DNA of 64,000 nucleotides, from positions 3,286,001 to 3,350,000 of the forward strand of contig NZ_CP119107.1 of the NCBI RefSeq assembly GCF_029094525.1, given 5' to 3'. A model generated the notes under the pieces. The model was not told the origin of the DNA and searched no databases. It saw only the letters and a program-made list of their open reading frames with translations. Source of the DNA: Pullulanibacillus sp. KACC 23026 (GTDB lineage: Bacteria > Bacillota > Bacilli > Bacillales > Sporolactobacillaceae). Position 1 is the stretch's first letter, and every line of letters begins with the position of its first letter. Position numbers and translations under genes: made by a program. Positions 8,232 through 15,967 of this stretch are shown here, one piece after another.

Positions 8232-9415
8232 GCCCTCACCCCCTTTTCGATCAAATCATTGTATATAGATTGATGGGCTTCCATAATGAGCTCTTTACTA
8301 TACCGCAGAAGGATCTGTTCTCTTCCCACTTTTCCAAATTGGCGACCAACTTTGGGATTCAAGATTAATGTTTTAAGAGCTTCGGCCATCTTCAGGGGAG
8401 AAGAATGGTCAACCAAATAACCAGAGCTTTCATGTTGAACTAATTCTCGGTGTCCCCGGTTATCAGTAGCAACAACTGGTAACCCGCACGACATCGCCTC
8501 CATAATATTTACCGGTAACCCTTCTCGATAACTAGAAGCTACTGCTATGTCTGACATCTGAAGAAAAGGTAATACATCGTTTTGGTAACCTAAGAAATGA
8601 ACCCGATCGCCGAGCCTTCTTTCAACGGCCTGCTTTTGGCAAGCCTCTAATAGCTTCCCATCCCCCGCAAGTAATAGATGAACATGTGGAAGTTCCTGAT
8701 GCAGATAACTTAGTACTTCAATTAAAAACTGCTGATTTTTATTTGCATTAAACTCTGCGGCGTAAAAAAGGAGACTATCTTTTGGCTGAAACCCCAATGA
8801 CACTTTCAATAACTTTTTTTCTCCGTTTAGAAGAGGTCTATAGAGCCCTGTATCTACTCCTACACCGTTCACTTTAAGAATGTGATTTGCTTTAAATTTC
8901 TTTGCTCTAGATAAAAGATAGTCCTCTTCATTAATCGTAATTAATACATCGGTAAATCGAGAAAGCCATTTCTCAATTGGATAATAGATGATCCAATTCA
9001 TGATTGGAGCCTTTTTATAAAAATGAAACCCATGCACTGTATAAAGAACAGAACTCCCCTGTTTTCTAACAAATCTTGCTGCCAGTCTGGTTAAGACACC
9101 GCCCATAGGTGTGTGACAGTGGATGATTTGAAACCGATATGTCTGTATAATCTCTTTGAGTTTCAAGTAAGCATTCACATTCTTTGTTCTAAATGGAGAA
9201 CGAGAAACCATGAGGTGATGTCTTACATTAACAAACGGCAGCTCCATATCCCCATAAGCGGCAATGTGAACTTCCCATCCTTGATCATGAAACCACTTTA
9301 GGATCTGCAAGTGAAACTTTTGAAAATGATAATCCACAGTTGCACAAAAAAGAACACGTTTTTTTTCCTGGAGTCCCTCAGAGACTTCTTGATATAATGG
9401 CACAAAAGATCTCAT
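8213..9415 (-). CDS. epsD: EpsD glycosyltransferase (GT4)
   Basis: 400-aa GT4 enzyme closely resembling B. subtilis EpsD: RVLFCATVDYHFQKFHL near residue 20, IIHCHTPMGGVLTRLAAR near 95, and LYTVHGFHF near 125. ATDNRGHRELV near 325 follows SYREGLPVNIMEA, which holds E-x7-E. By family it extends the lipid-linked repeat unit at the cytoplasmic face. The N-terminus is about 18 residues longer than B. subtilis EpsD. The ATG overlaps the TGA of a 26-codon ORF, so translation may be coupled to it. Confidence 0.9.
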   Translation of the reverse strand: MRSFVPLYQEVSEGLQEKKRVLFCATVDYHFQKFHLQILKWFHDQGWEVHIAAYGDMELPFVNVRHHLMVSRSPFRTKNVNAYLKLKEIIQTYRFQIIHCHTPMGGVLTRLAARFVRKQGSSVLYTVHGFHFYKKAPIMNWIIYYPIEKWLSRFTDVLITINEEDYLLSRAKKFKANHILKVNGVGVDTGLYRPLLNGEKKLLKVSLGFQPKDSLLFYAAEFNANKNQQFLIEVLSYLHQELPHVHLLLAGDGKLLEACQKQAVERRLGDRVHFLGYQNDVLPFLQMSDIAVASSYREGLPVNIMEAMSCGLPVVATDNRGHRELVQHESSGYLVDHSSPLKMAEALKTLILNPKVGRQFGKVGREQILLRYSKELIMEAHQSIYNDLIEKGVRAWRKPH

Positions 9416-9492
9416 TGTGTTAGGGTTCCTGGGTCAACTATTTTTAAGCCATTAGTGACAAATTCAGATAAACGCCTATTTAATTTATGCAT
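9412..9492 (-). CDS. 26-aa micro-ORF coupled to epsD
   Basis: ATG-start ORF of 26 codons between epsC and epsD. AGAGGAG lies 7 bases before the ATG, and the TGA overlaps the epsD ATG (ATGA). The peptide starts MHKLNRRLSEFVTNG and ends GTLTQ. No family is recognised. It is either a real small protein or a leader that feeds ribosomes into epsD. Confidence 0.4.
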   Translation of the reverse strand: MHKLNRRLSEFVTNGLKIVDPGTLTQ

Positions 9493-9509
9493 CTCAAAAC
9501 TCCTCTAAA

Positions 9510-11348
9510 TTAACTTGAAACACTAAGCAGCTTTTCTGAAAAACTATTTCTATTCGCCATCTCAACAACCCTCTTTTTAATTTCATCAGAGCTTAAAGTC
9601 AGAAACTGATTTAATAGTTCATTAATTTCTTGGATGAGAATTTGGGAAGTCTTACCAATATAAATGTGCGGATAAACTTGTTCTTCATGTCTTTCATTTA
9701 AATTTAATAGCTCCTCTGATAATTTTTCACCTGGTCTAACCCCTGTAAAAGTTAATCCAATCTCTTCTATCGTATGACCCGATAATCGAATTAAATTTTC
9801 AGCAAGATCTACTATTTTTACAGGCTCTCCCATATCGAGAACAAATATTTCCCCGCCTTTTGCTAAGACACCTGCTTGAAGGACAAGTCGCGATGCCTCA
9901 GGAATCGTCATAAAATATCTCTGCATTTCAGGATGTGTGACTGTAACGGGTCCACCCGATTGGATTTGTTTCTTGAATAGAGGAATAACACTTCCTCTGC
10001 TCCCTAGTACATTTCCAAAACGAACGGCTACAAATCTTGTTAAACTGATGGAGTCCATATGCTGAATGATCATTTCTGCTAAACGTTTGGTTGCGCCCAT
10101 GACACTTGTTGGATTGACAGCTTTGTCAGAGGAAACCATCACAAATGTTTCAACCCCCTGTGAATGACAAGCCTCCGCCATATTCTTGGTACCTATTAAA
10201 TTGTTTTTGATGGCTTCTTCAGGATTTTCCTCCATTAATGGGACATGTTTATGTGCAGCTGCATGATAGACAACAGATGGACGATAGGTTTGAATAACTT
10301 TTTGAATCCGCTCAAAATCCTGTACATCTGCAATCACTGGAATTAATTCTATATCTTGTTTCATAGCCCATTCTTTGAGTTCATTGTTGATGGAATAAAT
10401 ACTATTTTCACCATGACCGAGCAAAATCAATTTACTCGGTTGAAAGGGAATGATTTGCCGGCATATTTCAGAGCCAATCGAACCGCCTGCCCCGGTTACT
10501 AAAATAGTATTATTTTTAATAAATTCTGATATGGAGGCTATATCGAGAGAAACGGGTTTACGTCCCAACAGGTCTTCTACTTGAACATCTCTAAATTCAC
10601 TCACTGACACCTTGCCTGTCATTAAATCTTCAAGCATGGGTATCGTTTGTGTTTTAGCATTGGTCTTAGAGCATTCCACAAAAATTCGATTTAAATCCTT
10701 TTTGCTTAATGAGGGGATGGCTATAACAATATTTGTAATTTGGTTATCCTCAACAATGTTTTCTATATCGCCAACTCCACCTAGAACTGGCATTCCTAAT
10801 ATATCAAGGCCTTGTTTGGATGGACTATCATCAATAAATCCAAATGGGCATAATTCTGCATTTTTGTTGGTCAATAATTGTCTCGCAACCATAATTCCAG
10901 CAGAACCTGCTCCGATGATCAATGTGCGTTTATTAGGTTCCCATTTTATGATGTATGTATCACGTATCAATCGCCACATTAAACGAGAGCCGCTGATTAA
11001 AAAAAGATAAAGCAATCCCGTTACAACAAGGAAACGAACATCTACTTTTTTAAATAAGATAAACTGGAACCCTCCAACCAATAAGACTGAAAAGGTAACG
11101 GTCTTGATAATCATAATTAATTCATGAACACTTGCATATTCCCAGGCCTTTTTATACAGCTTATAAATGGATGAAAAAAAATAATGACAAATTAAAAGAC
11201 AAACTGTACTAAACAACATAGTTTCAGAATAGACGGGATGGAACTGAATAATTGTTAGCCCACTGAGCACCGATGATATTGCAATCAGTGAGTCTACTAA
11301 TACAAACACGGTGAGCCGTTTAGCGTAGGTCAAGCCTCCCTCCCCCAC
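9510..11348 (-). CDS. epsC: UDP-sugar 4,6-dehydratase EpsC (CapD/FlaA1-like)
   Basis: About 610-aa membrane-anchored nucleoside-diphosphate-sugar dehydratase. Four hydrophobic segments occupy the first ~125 residues. A Rossmann CoA-binding-like domain follows (LIIGAGSAGIMVARQ near 147), then the catalytic SDR domain with VTGAGGSIGSEICR near 290 and SSDKAVNPTSVMGATKR, the FlaA1-type Met-x3-Lys active site, near 410. It should make UDP-2-acetamido-4-keto-2,6-dideoxyhexose for EpsN. The start is unclear: GTG 11348 has AAGG only 3 bases away, while TTG 11333 abuts a GGGAGGGAGG tract. It lies downstream of a candidate EAR RNA and a 26-codon ORF. Confidence 0.9.
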   Translation of the reverse strand: MGEGGLTYAKRLTVFVLVDSLIAISSVLSGLTIIQFHPVYSETMLFSTVCLLICHYFFSSIYKLYKKAWEYASVHELIMIIKTVTFSVLLVGGFQFILFKKVDVRFLVVTGLLYLFLISGSRLMWRLIRDTYIIKWEPNKRTLIIGAGSAGIMVARQLLTNKNAELCPFGFIDDSPSKQGLDILGMPVLGGVGDIENIVEDNQITNIVIAIPSLSKKDLNRIFVECSKTNAKTQTIPMLEDLMTGKVSVSEFRDVQVEDLLGRKPVSLDIASISEFIKNNTILVTGAGGSIGSEICRQIIPFQPSKLILLGHGENSIYSINNELKEWAMKQDIELIPVIADVQDFERIQKVIQTYRPSVVYHAAAHKHVPLMEENPEEAIKNNLIGTKNMAEACHSQGVETFVMVSSDKAVNPTSVMGATKRLAEMIIQHMDSISLTRFVAVRFGNVLGSRGSVIPLFKKQIQSGGPVTVTHPEMQRYFMTIPEASRLVLQAGVLAKGGEIFVLDMGEPVKIVDLAENLIRLSGHTIEEIGLTFTGVRPGEKLSEELLNLNERHEEQVYPHIYIGKTSQILIQEINELLNQFLTLSSDEIKKRVVEMANRNSFSEKLLSVSS

Positions 11349-11353
11349 TTTCC

Positions 11354-11434
11354 TTAGTTAATTGAATGAAGATTTAATCGTTCGATATGGGTAACTTTTT
11401 CAAGCCCCTTCTTAACATCCTTTAATTGTTCCAT
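11354..11434 (-). CDS. 26-aa micro-ORF upstream of epsC
   Basis: ATG-start ORF of 26 codons ending 5 bases before the epsC GTG. A strong AGGAGG lies 6-7 bases before the ATG, better than anything in front of epsC itself. The peptide starts MEQLKDVKKGLEKVTHIERL. No family is recognised. The strong site and the short gap suggest a leader peptide or translational coupling to epsC. Confidence 0.45.
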   Translation of the reverse strand: MEQLKDVKKGLEKVTHIERLNLHSIN

Positions 11435-11439
11435 CGAAA

Positions 11440-11752
11440 GCCTCCTGTTTAATATAAATATATAGACTAAGAATACGGAAACTTAACTATTTGGATTAGA
11501 CCCCTTTCGTCTTGATTTGATCTATACTAGTAAGCAGTAAAAGACTAAACACGGATGCCTACTCCTAATAGGATAGACATCCGTGTTTAAACTTTTATGA
11601 ATTTAAATGGGCATTTAACCCTTCCTCACGTTACACCATTGACGATCTACGTCTAAGGTCTTCTAACCCACAGAATAACCGAGTGCCTACGTTGATAAAG
11701 GAAAGTAGACATTTCCTTCTGTTCTTAATATAGAACGCCATCACCAAAAAAA
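11440..11752 (-). ncRNA. Candidate EAR antitermination RNA element between epsB and epsC
   Basis: A 313-base gap separates epsB from epsC. In B. subtilis this is exactly where the EAR (eps-associated RNA) processive antitermination element lies. The gap has no ORF with a good ribosome-binding site. It contains a strong hairpin at 11547-11588 (11-bp perfect stem AAACACGGATG/CATCCGTGTTT, with an inner TCCTA/TAGGA pairing). On the minus strand this is followed by a T-rich stretch, so it could act as a terminator. The EAR call rests on position and structure, not on a covariance search. Confidence 0.55.
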
Positions 11753-12421
11753 CTACCTTGTTACTCGTTTATTAAGAATACTTCCGATTAATTTAGCTTC
11801 TGATTGCTCTAGCAGCTTCTTTGCTTCTAAGATTTTCTTATATGAGGTCTTACCACTACTTGCTACCAATAAAGTGCCATCACATTGATGAGCCAAAATA
11901 GAGGTATCGGTTACTTCCAAGACAGGAGGTGAATCAAATAAAATATAGTCATACATCGACTTAACCTGTTTCATAAAGCGTTTCATAGCGACCGACACTA
12001 GAACTTCAGCTGGATACGGAGGAATCGGGCCACATGGCAGGACATCCAGTGTTTTGATACCCGTAGGATAAATGGCTTCTTCTAATAACGACTGACCCTT
12101 TAATACATAGGACAAACCAAGTTCTGAGTTTTTTGTAAAAATTTTATGTAGGGAGGGCTTCCTTAAGTCTGTATCAACGAGTAAAACTTTTTTTCCTAGC
12201 TGCGATAATGAAACCCCTAGATTAACAAGACAAGTTGTCTTTCCCTCTCCATATTCGGCCGATGTTAAGATCATGGTTTGGATTTCGCTGTTCTTAGGTA
12301 AAAATTGTAAAGATGTTCTTGCCTTTCTAAAATCTTCAGCAATTTGTGATTTCGGATAGTAGTAAGAGGTTAAATGCCTCTTAATGACTATTTCCTTTTT
12401 ATTATCTTTAAAATGACGCAT
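11753..12421 (-). CDS. epsB: EpsB, CpsD/CapB-type tyrosine kinase
   Basis: Bacterial tyrosine kinase acting with EpsA to control exopolysaccharide synthesis. Walker A is YGEGKTT, Walker A' is VLLVDTDLRKPSLHK and Walker B is YDYILFDSPP. The frame opens further upstream (12502), but ATG 12421 is preceded by GGAG at 8 bases, removes the overlap with epsA and gives 222 aa, close to B. subtilis EpsB. The C-terminus ends SILNKRVTR with no tyrosine cluster, which is odd because these kinases usually autophosphorylate there. The stop is TAG. Confidence 0.9.
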   Translation of the reverse strand: MRHFKDNKKEIVIKRHLTSYYYPKSQIAEDFRKARTSLQFLPKNSEIQTMILTSAEYGEGKTTCLVNLGVSLSQLGKKVLLVDTDLRKPSLHKIFTKNSELGLSYVLKGQSLLEEAIYPTGIKTLDVLPCGPIPPYPAEVLVSVAMKRFMKQVKSMYDYILFDSPPVLEVTDTSILAHQCDGTLLVASSGKTSYKKILEAKKLLEQSEAKLIGSILNKRVTR

Positions 12422-12446
12422 TCTATCAGCTCCATAAAAATTGTTA

Positions 12447-13292
12447 TTATAAATAATCGTGTCTAGCTTGCGTCTGTCGTTCTTGTAATATGTTACGTTC
12501 ATTTAATTGCTTTCTTTTTTCAGTTTCTTCCTCCAACCTACTACTTAATGGATCTCTTCTTTCAACTAGAAAACGTTGCCTCTGACTTTTGTTTTTTGCC
12601 TTTTCGGAAGTTGATTTAGTCATCTTAGTAATGGACCCAACTACAGGCAATTGGAGAAGGACTTCCAGCTCCTTTTCTGTTCTTATTGATTCATCCATTG
12701 AATTCCTTAAAAAGGCTAAACAAATCCCTAAGATTAAACCAGCTACTCCTCCATAAAGGATAAGTTTATGATTCATTCCATTATTAACACTCTCCACTTC
12801 TGCCGGTGACAACTGACGTACATTTTTGAAATTTAAAACTCTTGCAACCTCATCTTTAAAGACAGATACTTCGGTATTTGCAATTTCTCTAACCAAATAA
12901 GGATCAGAATCACTGACTCTAAGATCAATAATTTGAGAATCATTAATATTGGTAACCGAAATTTCGTTTGAAAGAACATTTGGAGATCTTTTCGACATAA
13001 TGTGGTTGCTTACATTTGACAAAACATTTGGATCCGTAAACATGACCATTAGAGTGCTCAGCGTGCTCGCATCATTTTGTGGTCCATTACTGCTGATTAA
13101 GACGCGTGTCGAAGCCTGGTATGATGGTTTCGGTTGATGTTCAATTGAGTACCAATAGCAAAGAGCAGATCCAAATAATGTAAAAATGAGGATACTGACA
13201 TAATATCTCTTTAAGACAGAGAAAATTTCCTTTAAATCAATTTCTTTTAATCTTTTAGAATGAGGAAGCGTCTCTTGTTCAAAATTGCTCAA
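12447..13292 (-). CDS. epsA: EpsA, Wzz-family modulator and kinase activator
   Basis: Polysaccharide co-polymerase with two membrane segments (YVSILIFTLFGSALCYW, and LILYGGVAGLILGICLAFL) around an extracellular Wzz domain. The cytoplasmic tail would activate EpsB. The tail here is long and charged, about 65 residues after the second segment. The frame opens at 13361, but TTG 13292 has GGAAGGTG 6 bases before it and gives about 281 aa, still longer than B. subtilis EpsA. It is the first gene of the operon. Confidence 0.88.
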   Translation of the reverse strand: MSNFEQETLPHSKRLKEIDLKEIFSVLKRYYVSILIFTLFGSALCYWYSIEHQPKPSYQASTRVLISSNGPQNDASTLSTLMVMFTDPNVLSNVSNHIMSKRSPNVLSNEISVTNINDSQIIDLRVSDSDPYLVREIANTEVSVFKDEVARVLNFKNVRQLSPAEVESVNNGMNHKLILYGGVAGLILGICLAFLRNSMDESIRTEKELEVLLQLPVVGSITKMTKSTSEKAKNKSQRQRFLVERRDPLSSRLEEETEKRKQLNERNILQERQTQARHDYL

Positions 13293-13380
13293 TGGTTTCA
13301 CCTTCCGAATTATTAGACTTTTTATTTTATTAATTTTTTTATATAATATTAGGAAACACACTTCGTCAATTCAACATAAT

Positions 13381-13394
13381 GTTCTTAGTTCTAT
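13381..13394 (+). promoter_or_regulatory. Tandem SinR-box-like heptamers in the epsA leader
   Basis: GTTCTTA and GTTCTAT stand back to back. The SinR operator consensus is GTTCTYT; each differs at one or two of the last bases. They lie in the presumed 5' leader of epsA. The assignment is inferred from the motif and the presence of SinR nearby. Confidence 0.4.
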
Positions 13395-13530
13395 ATAATG
13401 AACAAATTCAGCTATCGGCTCTGCTTTTACATATACAACTAGAAAATTAACTAATTCCAGAATTTCTTTTCACTAATCTCCAAGGAAATCGAACTCCCTT
13501 AAAGCTTATAGCTGCAACCATGTTTCCTAT

Positions 13531-13577
13531 ATAGAACAAATCTATAATTTAAATTAACACTACCGCCCAAGTTCTGT
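13531..13577. promoter_or_regulatory. SinR-box-like sites straddling the eps promoter
   Basis: ATAGAAC at 13531-13537 (reverse of GTTCTAT) lies just downstream of the proposed -10 box. GTTCTGT at 13571-13577 overlaps the proposed -35 box. A repressor bound at both would block the promoter. This makes four GTTCT pentamers in about 200 bases. Confidence 0.45.
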
Positions 13578-13580
13578 CAA
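13551..13580 (-). promoter_or_regulatory. Probable sigma-A promoter of the eps operon
   Basis: On the minus strand, TTGACA (13575-13580) is followed after 18 bases by TAATTT (13551-13556) with an extended TG one base upstream. It would start a leader of about 250 bases before epsA. The region between the epsA start and the divergent phosphoesterase holds no ORF. Confidence 0.5.
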
Positions 13581-13644
13581 TGTTATTTTTAAAATTTTCA
13601 TATTTATTTACACAAAAAAACTCACTGCCAAAAGGAGTGGTCCC

Positions 13645-14523
13645 ATGTCCAAGAGAAAGGATTCGTTGCCCCCGTCTTTAACCATGAACCGACGGAAATT
13701 TTTAAAAACCTCATTCGGTCTCATAACAGCCTCCCTCCTCGCCACACCTGGCTATTCCTTTTTCCTCGAACGTTTCTGGGTCGAAACTACTCAGCTCAGT
13801 TTAAAAATGTCCCGGCTCCCCCATGCCTTTAATGGCCTCCGTATCGTCCAAATTAGTGACTTACATCTTGGATTTTATTACGATGTTCATAACTTAGAAG
13901 GAATTGTTCGGCGTGTGAATCAATTAAATCCTGACTTAATTTGTTTCACGGGAGATTTGGTCCATGAACAGCTTGATGGAATTGAGAAAAGTATACCGGT
14001 CTTAAAAAAACTAAACGCTTCCCTCGGGAAGGTCGCAATCTTTGGCAACCACGATTTTCGCGGTGGGGACCCCGCACGCGTTCAGGCAACACTTGAAAAA
14101 TCAGATTTTCATTTTTTAAAAAACAGTCATATGACCATTTCCCGAGGGAAGAGCGCACTACATATCGCCGGTCTTGATGATCTTTTTGGCGGACACCCTG
14201 ATGGCAAAAAAGCGCTAAAGGGAATCCCTCGAAATGGATTTACCCTTTTACTTGCCCACGAGCCGGATCTCGCTGATTGGAAGCAGGCTGTTCCTTATCC
14301 CGTTGATCTTATGCTTTCCGGCCACAGCCATGGCGGACAAATTCGTGTTCCTTTTTTGGGAGCCCTCTACCGGCCAGACGGTGCGAAACATTATATAGAA
14401 GGTTTAAAAACAATTGGTCAGTCCGACATGAAACTCTATGTGAATCGAGGCATTGGGACAACCTACCTCCCATTTCGTTTTAACTGTCGTCCTGAAATGA
14501 CGCTGTTTATTTTGCGATCTTGA
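13645..14523 (+). CDS. ykuE: Tat-exported metallophosphoesterase, YkuE-like
   Basis: 292-aa calcineurin-like phosphoesterase. The N-terminus carries a twin-arginine signal (MNRRKFLKTSFG near residue 14) followed by a short hydrophobic core, so export by Tat is expected, as for B. subtilis YkuE. Metal-binding motifs are ISDLHLG near 73, FTGDLVHE near 104, YGNHD-type FGNHDF near 134, and LSGHSHGGQ near 227. The ATG lies 6 bases after GGAGTG. It is transcribed divergently from eps and ends near a bidirectional terminator. The substrate is unknown; YkuE has been linked to the cell wall. Confidence 0.87.
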   Translation: MSKRKDSLPPSLTMNRRKFLKTSFGLITASLLATPGYSFFLERFWVETTQLSLKMSRLPHAFNGLRIVQISDLHLGFYYDVHNLEGIVRRVNQLNPDLICFTGDLVHEQLDGIEKSIPVLKKLNASLGKVAIFGNHDFRGGDPARVQATLEKSDFHFLKNSHMTISRGKSALHIAGLDDLFGGHPDGKKALKGIPRNGFTLLLAHEPDLADWKQAVPYPVDLMLSGHSHGGQIRVPFLGALYRPDGAKHYIEGLKTIGQSDMKLYVNRGIGTTYLPFRFNCRPEMTLFILRS

Positions 14524-14647
14524 TCGTACTAAAATGTCTTCTTTTTATATAGCCCTTCTCTAATGTTGAAACTTCACCCGTTATAAATAGAAACGGATCT
14601 AAGCAAAATCTACAGACTTTAAGCACATATTCAACTCATTATTGACA

Positions 14648-14690
14648 TGCAAAAAGCCCCCTCATTTCAGGGAGGGGGCTTCATTTTTTG
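14648..14690. terminator. Bidirectional terminator between ykuE and ccdC
   Basis: Stem AAGCCCCCTC/GAGGGGGCTT-type hairpin with runs of T on both sides (TTCATTTTTT rightward, CTTTTTG leftward). It serves the convergent phosphoesterase and ccdC genes. Confidence 0.85.
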
Positions 14691-14695
14691 TTGGA

Positions 14696-15178
14696 TCAAG
14701 TTGTAGTAATAATGGAATTGGCTTGTTTTTCGAGACGTTTGTACATAATATACATGGCAACGCGCCACGGGAGGATCATGCCAAAAGCAAGGACGAAGAA
14801 CAACGCACCGGTCTGCGCATAGCTGATTTCTTGCTCAACAAAAATCTTAATGATGACACGGACGATTAACAATCCAATCAACACAAAGGCAAAGGCTTTT
14901 GACCGCTTCAAATAAATTTGCTCATCACGTATTTCAAACTTGGATGTCTTAACAAGCAAAATAGAAAAGATGGCACCAACGACAAGGGCCTCAAAAAAAT
15001 CTAACCAAGGAACACGGCACTGCGGAGCGATAAACATTAAAAAGCCTGTTGACATCCCCATTGGTGGGATAAGGATTTTTCGTGCATTCGTCGGGCGATT
15101 AGACGCCTTCAGCCGCACAATAATAATGCTTCCAGCGAACAAAATCCCTATTAATAAACTTAAAAGCTGTAGCCACAT
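14696..15178 (-). CDS. ccdC: CcdC-like membrane protein (YneJ, DUF1453)
   Basis: 160-aa integral membrane protein with four to five hydrophobic segments, the same length as B. subtilis CcdC. The conserved part is ARKILIPPMGMSTGFLMF near residues 33-50. B. subtilis CcdC is named for cytochrome c biogenesis, although its role is weakly defined. The ccdA and yneI genes that sit beside it in B. subtilis are absent here. The frame opens at TTG 15187 inside the AGAAGG box, so ATG 15178 is preferred. Confidence 0.8.
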   Translation of the reverse strand: MWLQLLSLLIGILFAGSIIIVRLKASNRPTNARKILIPPMGMSTGFLMFIAPQCRVPWLDFFEALVVGAIFSILLVKTSKFEIRDEQIYLKRSKAFAFVLIGLLIVRVIIKIFVEQEISYAQTGALFFVLAFGMILPWRVAMYIMYKRLEKQANSIITTT

Positions 15179-15503
15179 AATTATCAACCTTCTTATCTCA
15201 AGCTGTTGACACTTTTATTCCTATTATAGCGTGAACCCCCGAAATTTAAAAGGATTGTGTAAGAGCTTTGTTGATCATGTCATAAGATGACCTGTCCCCT
15301 TAATGAAAATAAAATAGGCTAAGTTAGGTTTAATTGCACCTTATCTCTTTTTTCATTTACGATTAACCGGCAGCTGATCGTTTTTCATTCGGCACTCTAC
15401 CATCAGACAACCTCTCAATTAAGAGTCCGATTATCACATCTAACTAGATATTCTTATTTTTCCTCTAATCAATCCCTTCACACAACGGTTGTAATTTTAC
15501 TAT

Positions 15504-15664
15504 TTCGACATATTATTGGACAAAAAGTGACGAACGAGGGGCTAGACGTCTTAACTCGCACAAAGGATTGTTTAAATCGGGGGATTTTGTCGTTTTTTGT
15601 CATTAGATTCTATATTAACCTTCTTATATTTTGACAGTTTTCTCATAGACAAATTGATTATAAT
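15504..15664 (+). promoter_or_regulatory. Spo0A-box-rich control region and promoter of sinI
   Basis: This lies in a 600-base non-coding stretch. Perfect matches to the Spo0A box TGNCGAA occur at 15504-15510 (TTCGACA, reverse strand) and 15528-15534 (TGACGAA). Two TTTGTC-type boxes at 15586-15594 and 15596-15604 are spaced one helical turn apart. A TATAAT -10 box is at 15659-15664 with no good -35 at the right distance (TTGACA at 15631 is 22 bases away), as expected for an activator-dependent promoter. In B. subtilis sinI is activated by Spo0A~P. Confidence 0.5.
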
Positions 15665-15800
15665 TAAGAAAAAAAGTAGGACGATTTATTGGAGACGATG
15701 AGGGGTATTTTCTATTTGGGCACCTTAAATATCCTGAGTTAGTGGTGCAACCGACCGGCAGCTGGACATTCAGTGAGTCCTTGGGAGGATGAAGCCTTAT

Positions 15801-15917
15801 ATGAAAATGGGTGTGTTGGATGTTGAATGGGTTAAACTTATAAAGGAGGCTAAAGAATTAGGGTTATCGGTTGAAGAAGTACGGTTATTTTTTGAAAATT
15901 ATAAAAACAAGGAATAA
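15801..15917 (+). CDS. sinI: SinI antirepressor (38 aa)
   Basis: A 38-codon ORF whose core (LDVEWVKLIKEAKELGLS, then VEEVRLFFENYKNKE) matches the SinI dimerisation helices: Leu-Asp, Glu-Trp, Glu-Ala-Lys-Glu and Glu-Glu-Val-Arg are in register with B. subtilis SinI (LDQEWVELMVEAKEANIS). SinI binds SinR one to one and frees SinR-repressed biofilm genes. GGGAGG lies 12 bases before ATG 15801; a second ATG two codons later is also possible. The protein is shorter than B. subtilis SinI at both ends. It is convergent with sinR rather than in tandem. Confidence 0.85.
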   Translation: MKMGVLDVEWVKLIKEAKELGLSVEEVRLFFENYKNKE

Positions 15918-15940
15918 AATAAAAATAGATGAAATTAGAG

Positions 15941-15967
15941 AAAAAGCCAAATTAGTCTTGGCTTTTC
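15941..15967. terminator. Shared sinI/sinR terminator overlapping the sinR stop codon
   Basis: A perfect 9-bp stem AAAAGCCAA/TTGGCTTTT with a 7-base loop and T/A runs on both sides. The sinR TAA (15952-15954) is within the loop. It would end transcription from both directions. Confidence 0.75.

Noticed and set aside
10612-11010. 132-aa plus-strand ORF inside epsC
   Set aside because: Antisense shadow of a well-supported gene; no ribosome-binding site or family.
15707-15751. 14-codon ORF (MRGIFYLGTLNILS) in the sinI leader
   Set aside because: The GGAG box is only about 3 bases from the ATG, and the ORF is too short to judge without conservation data.
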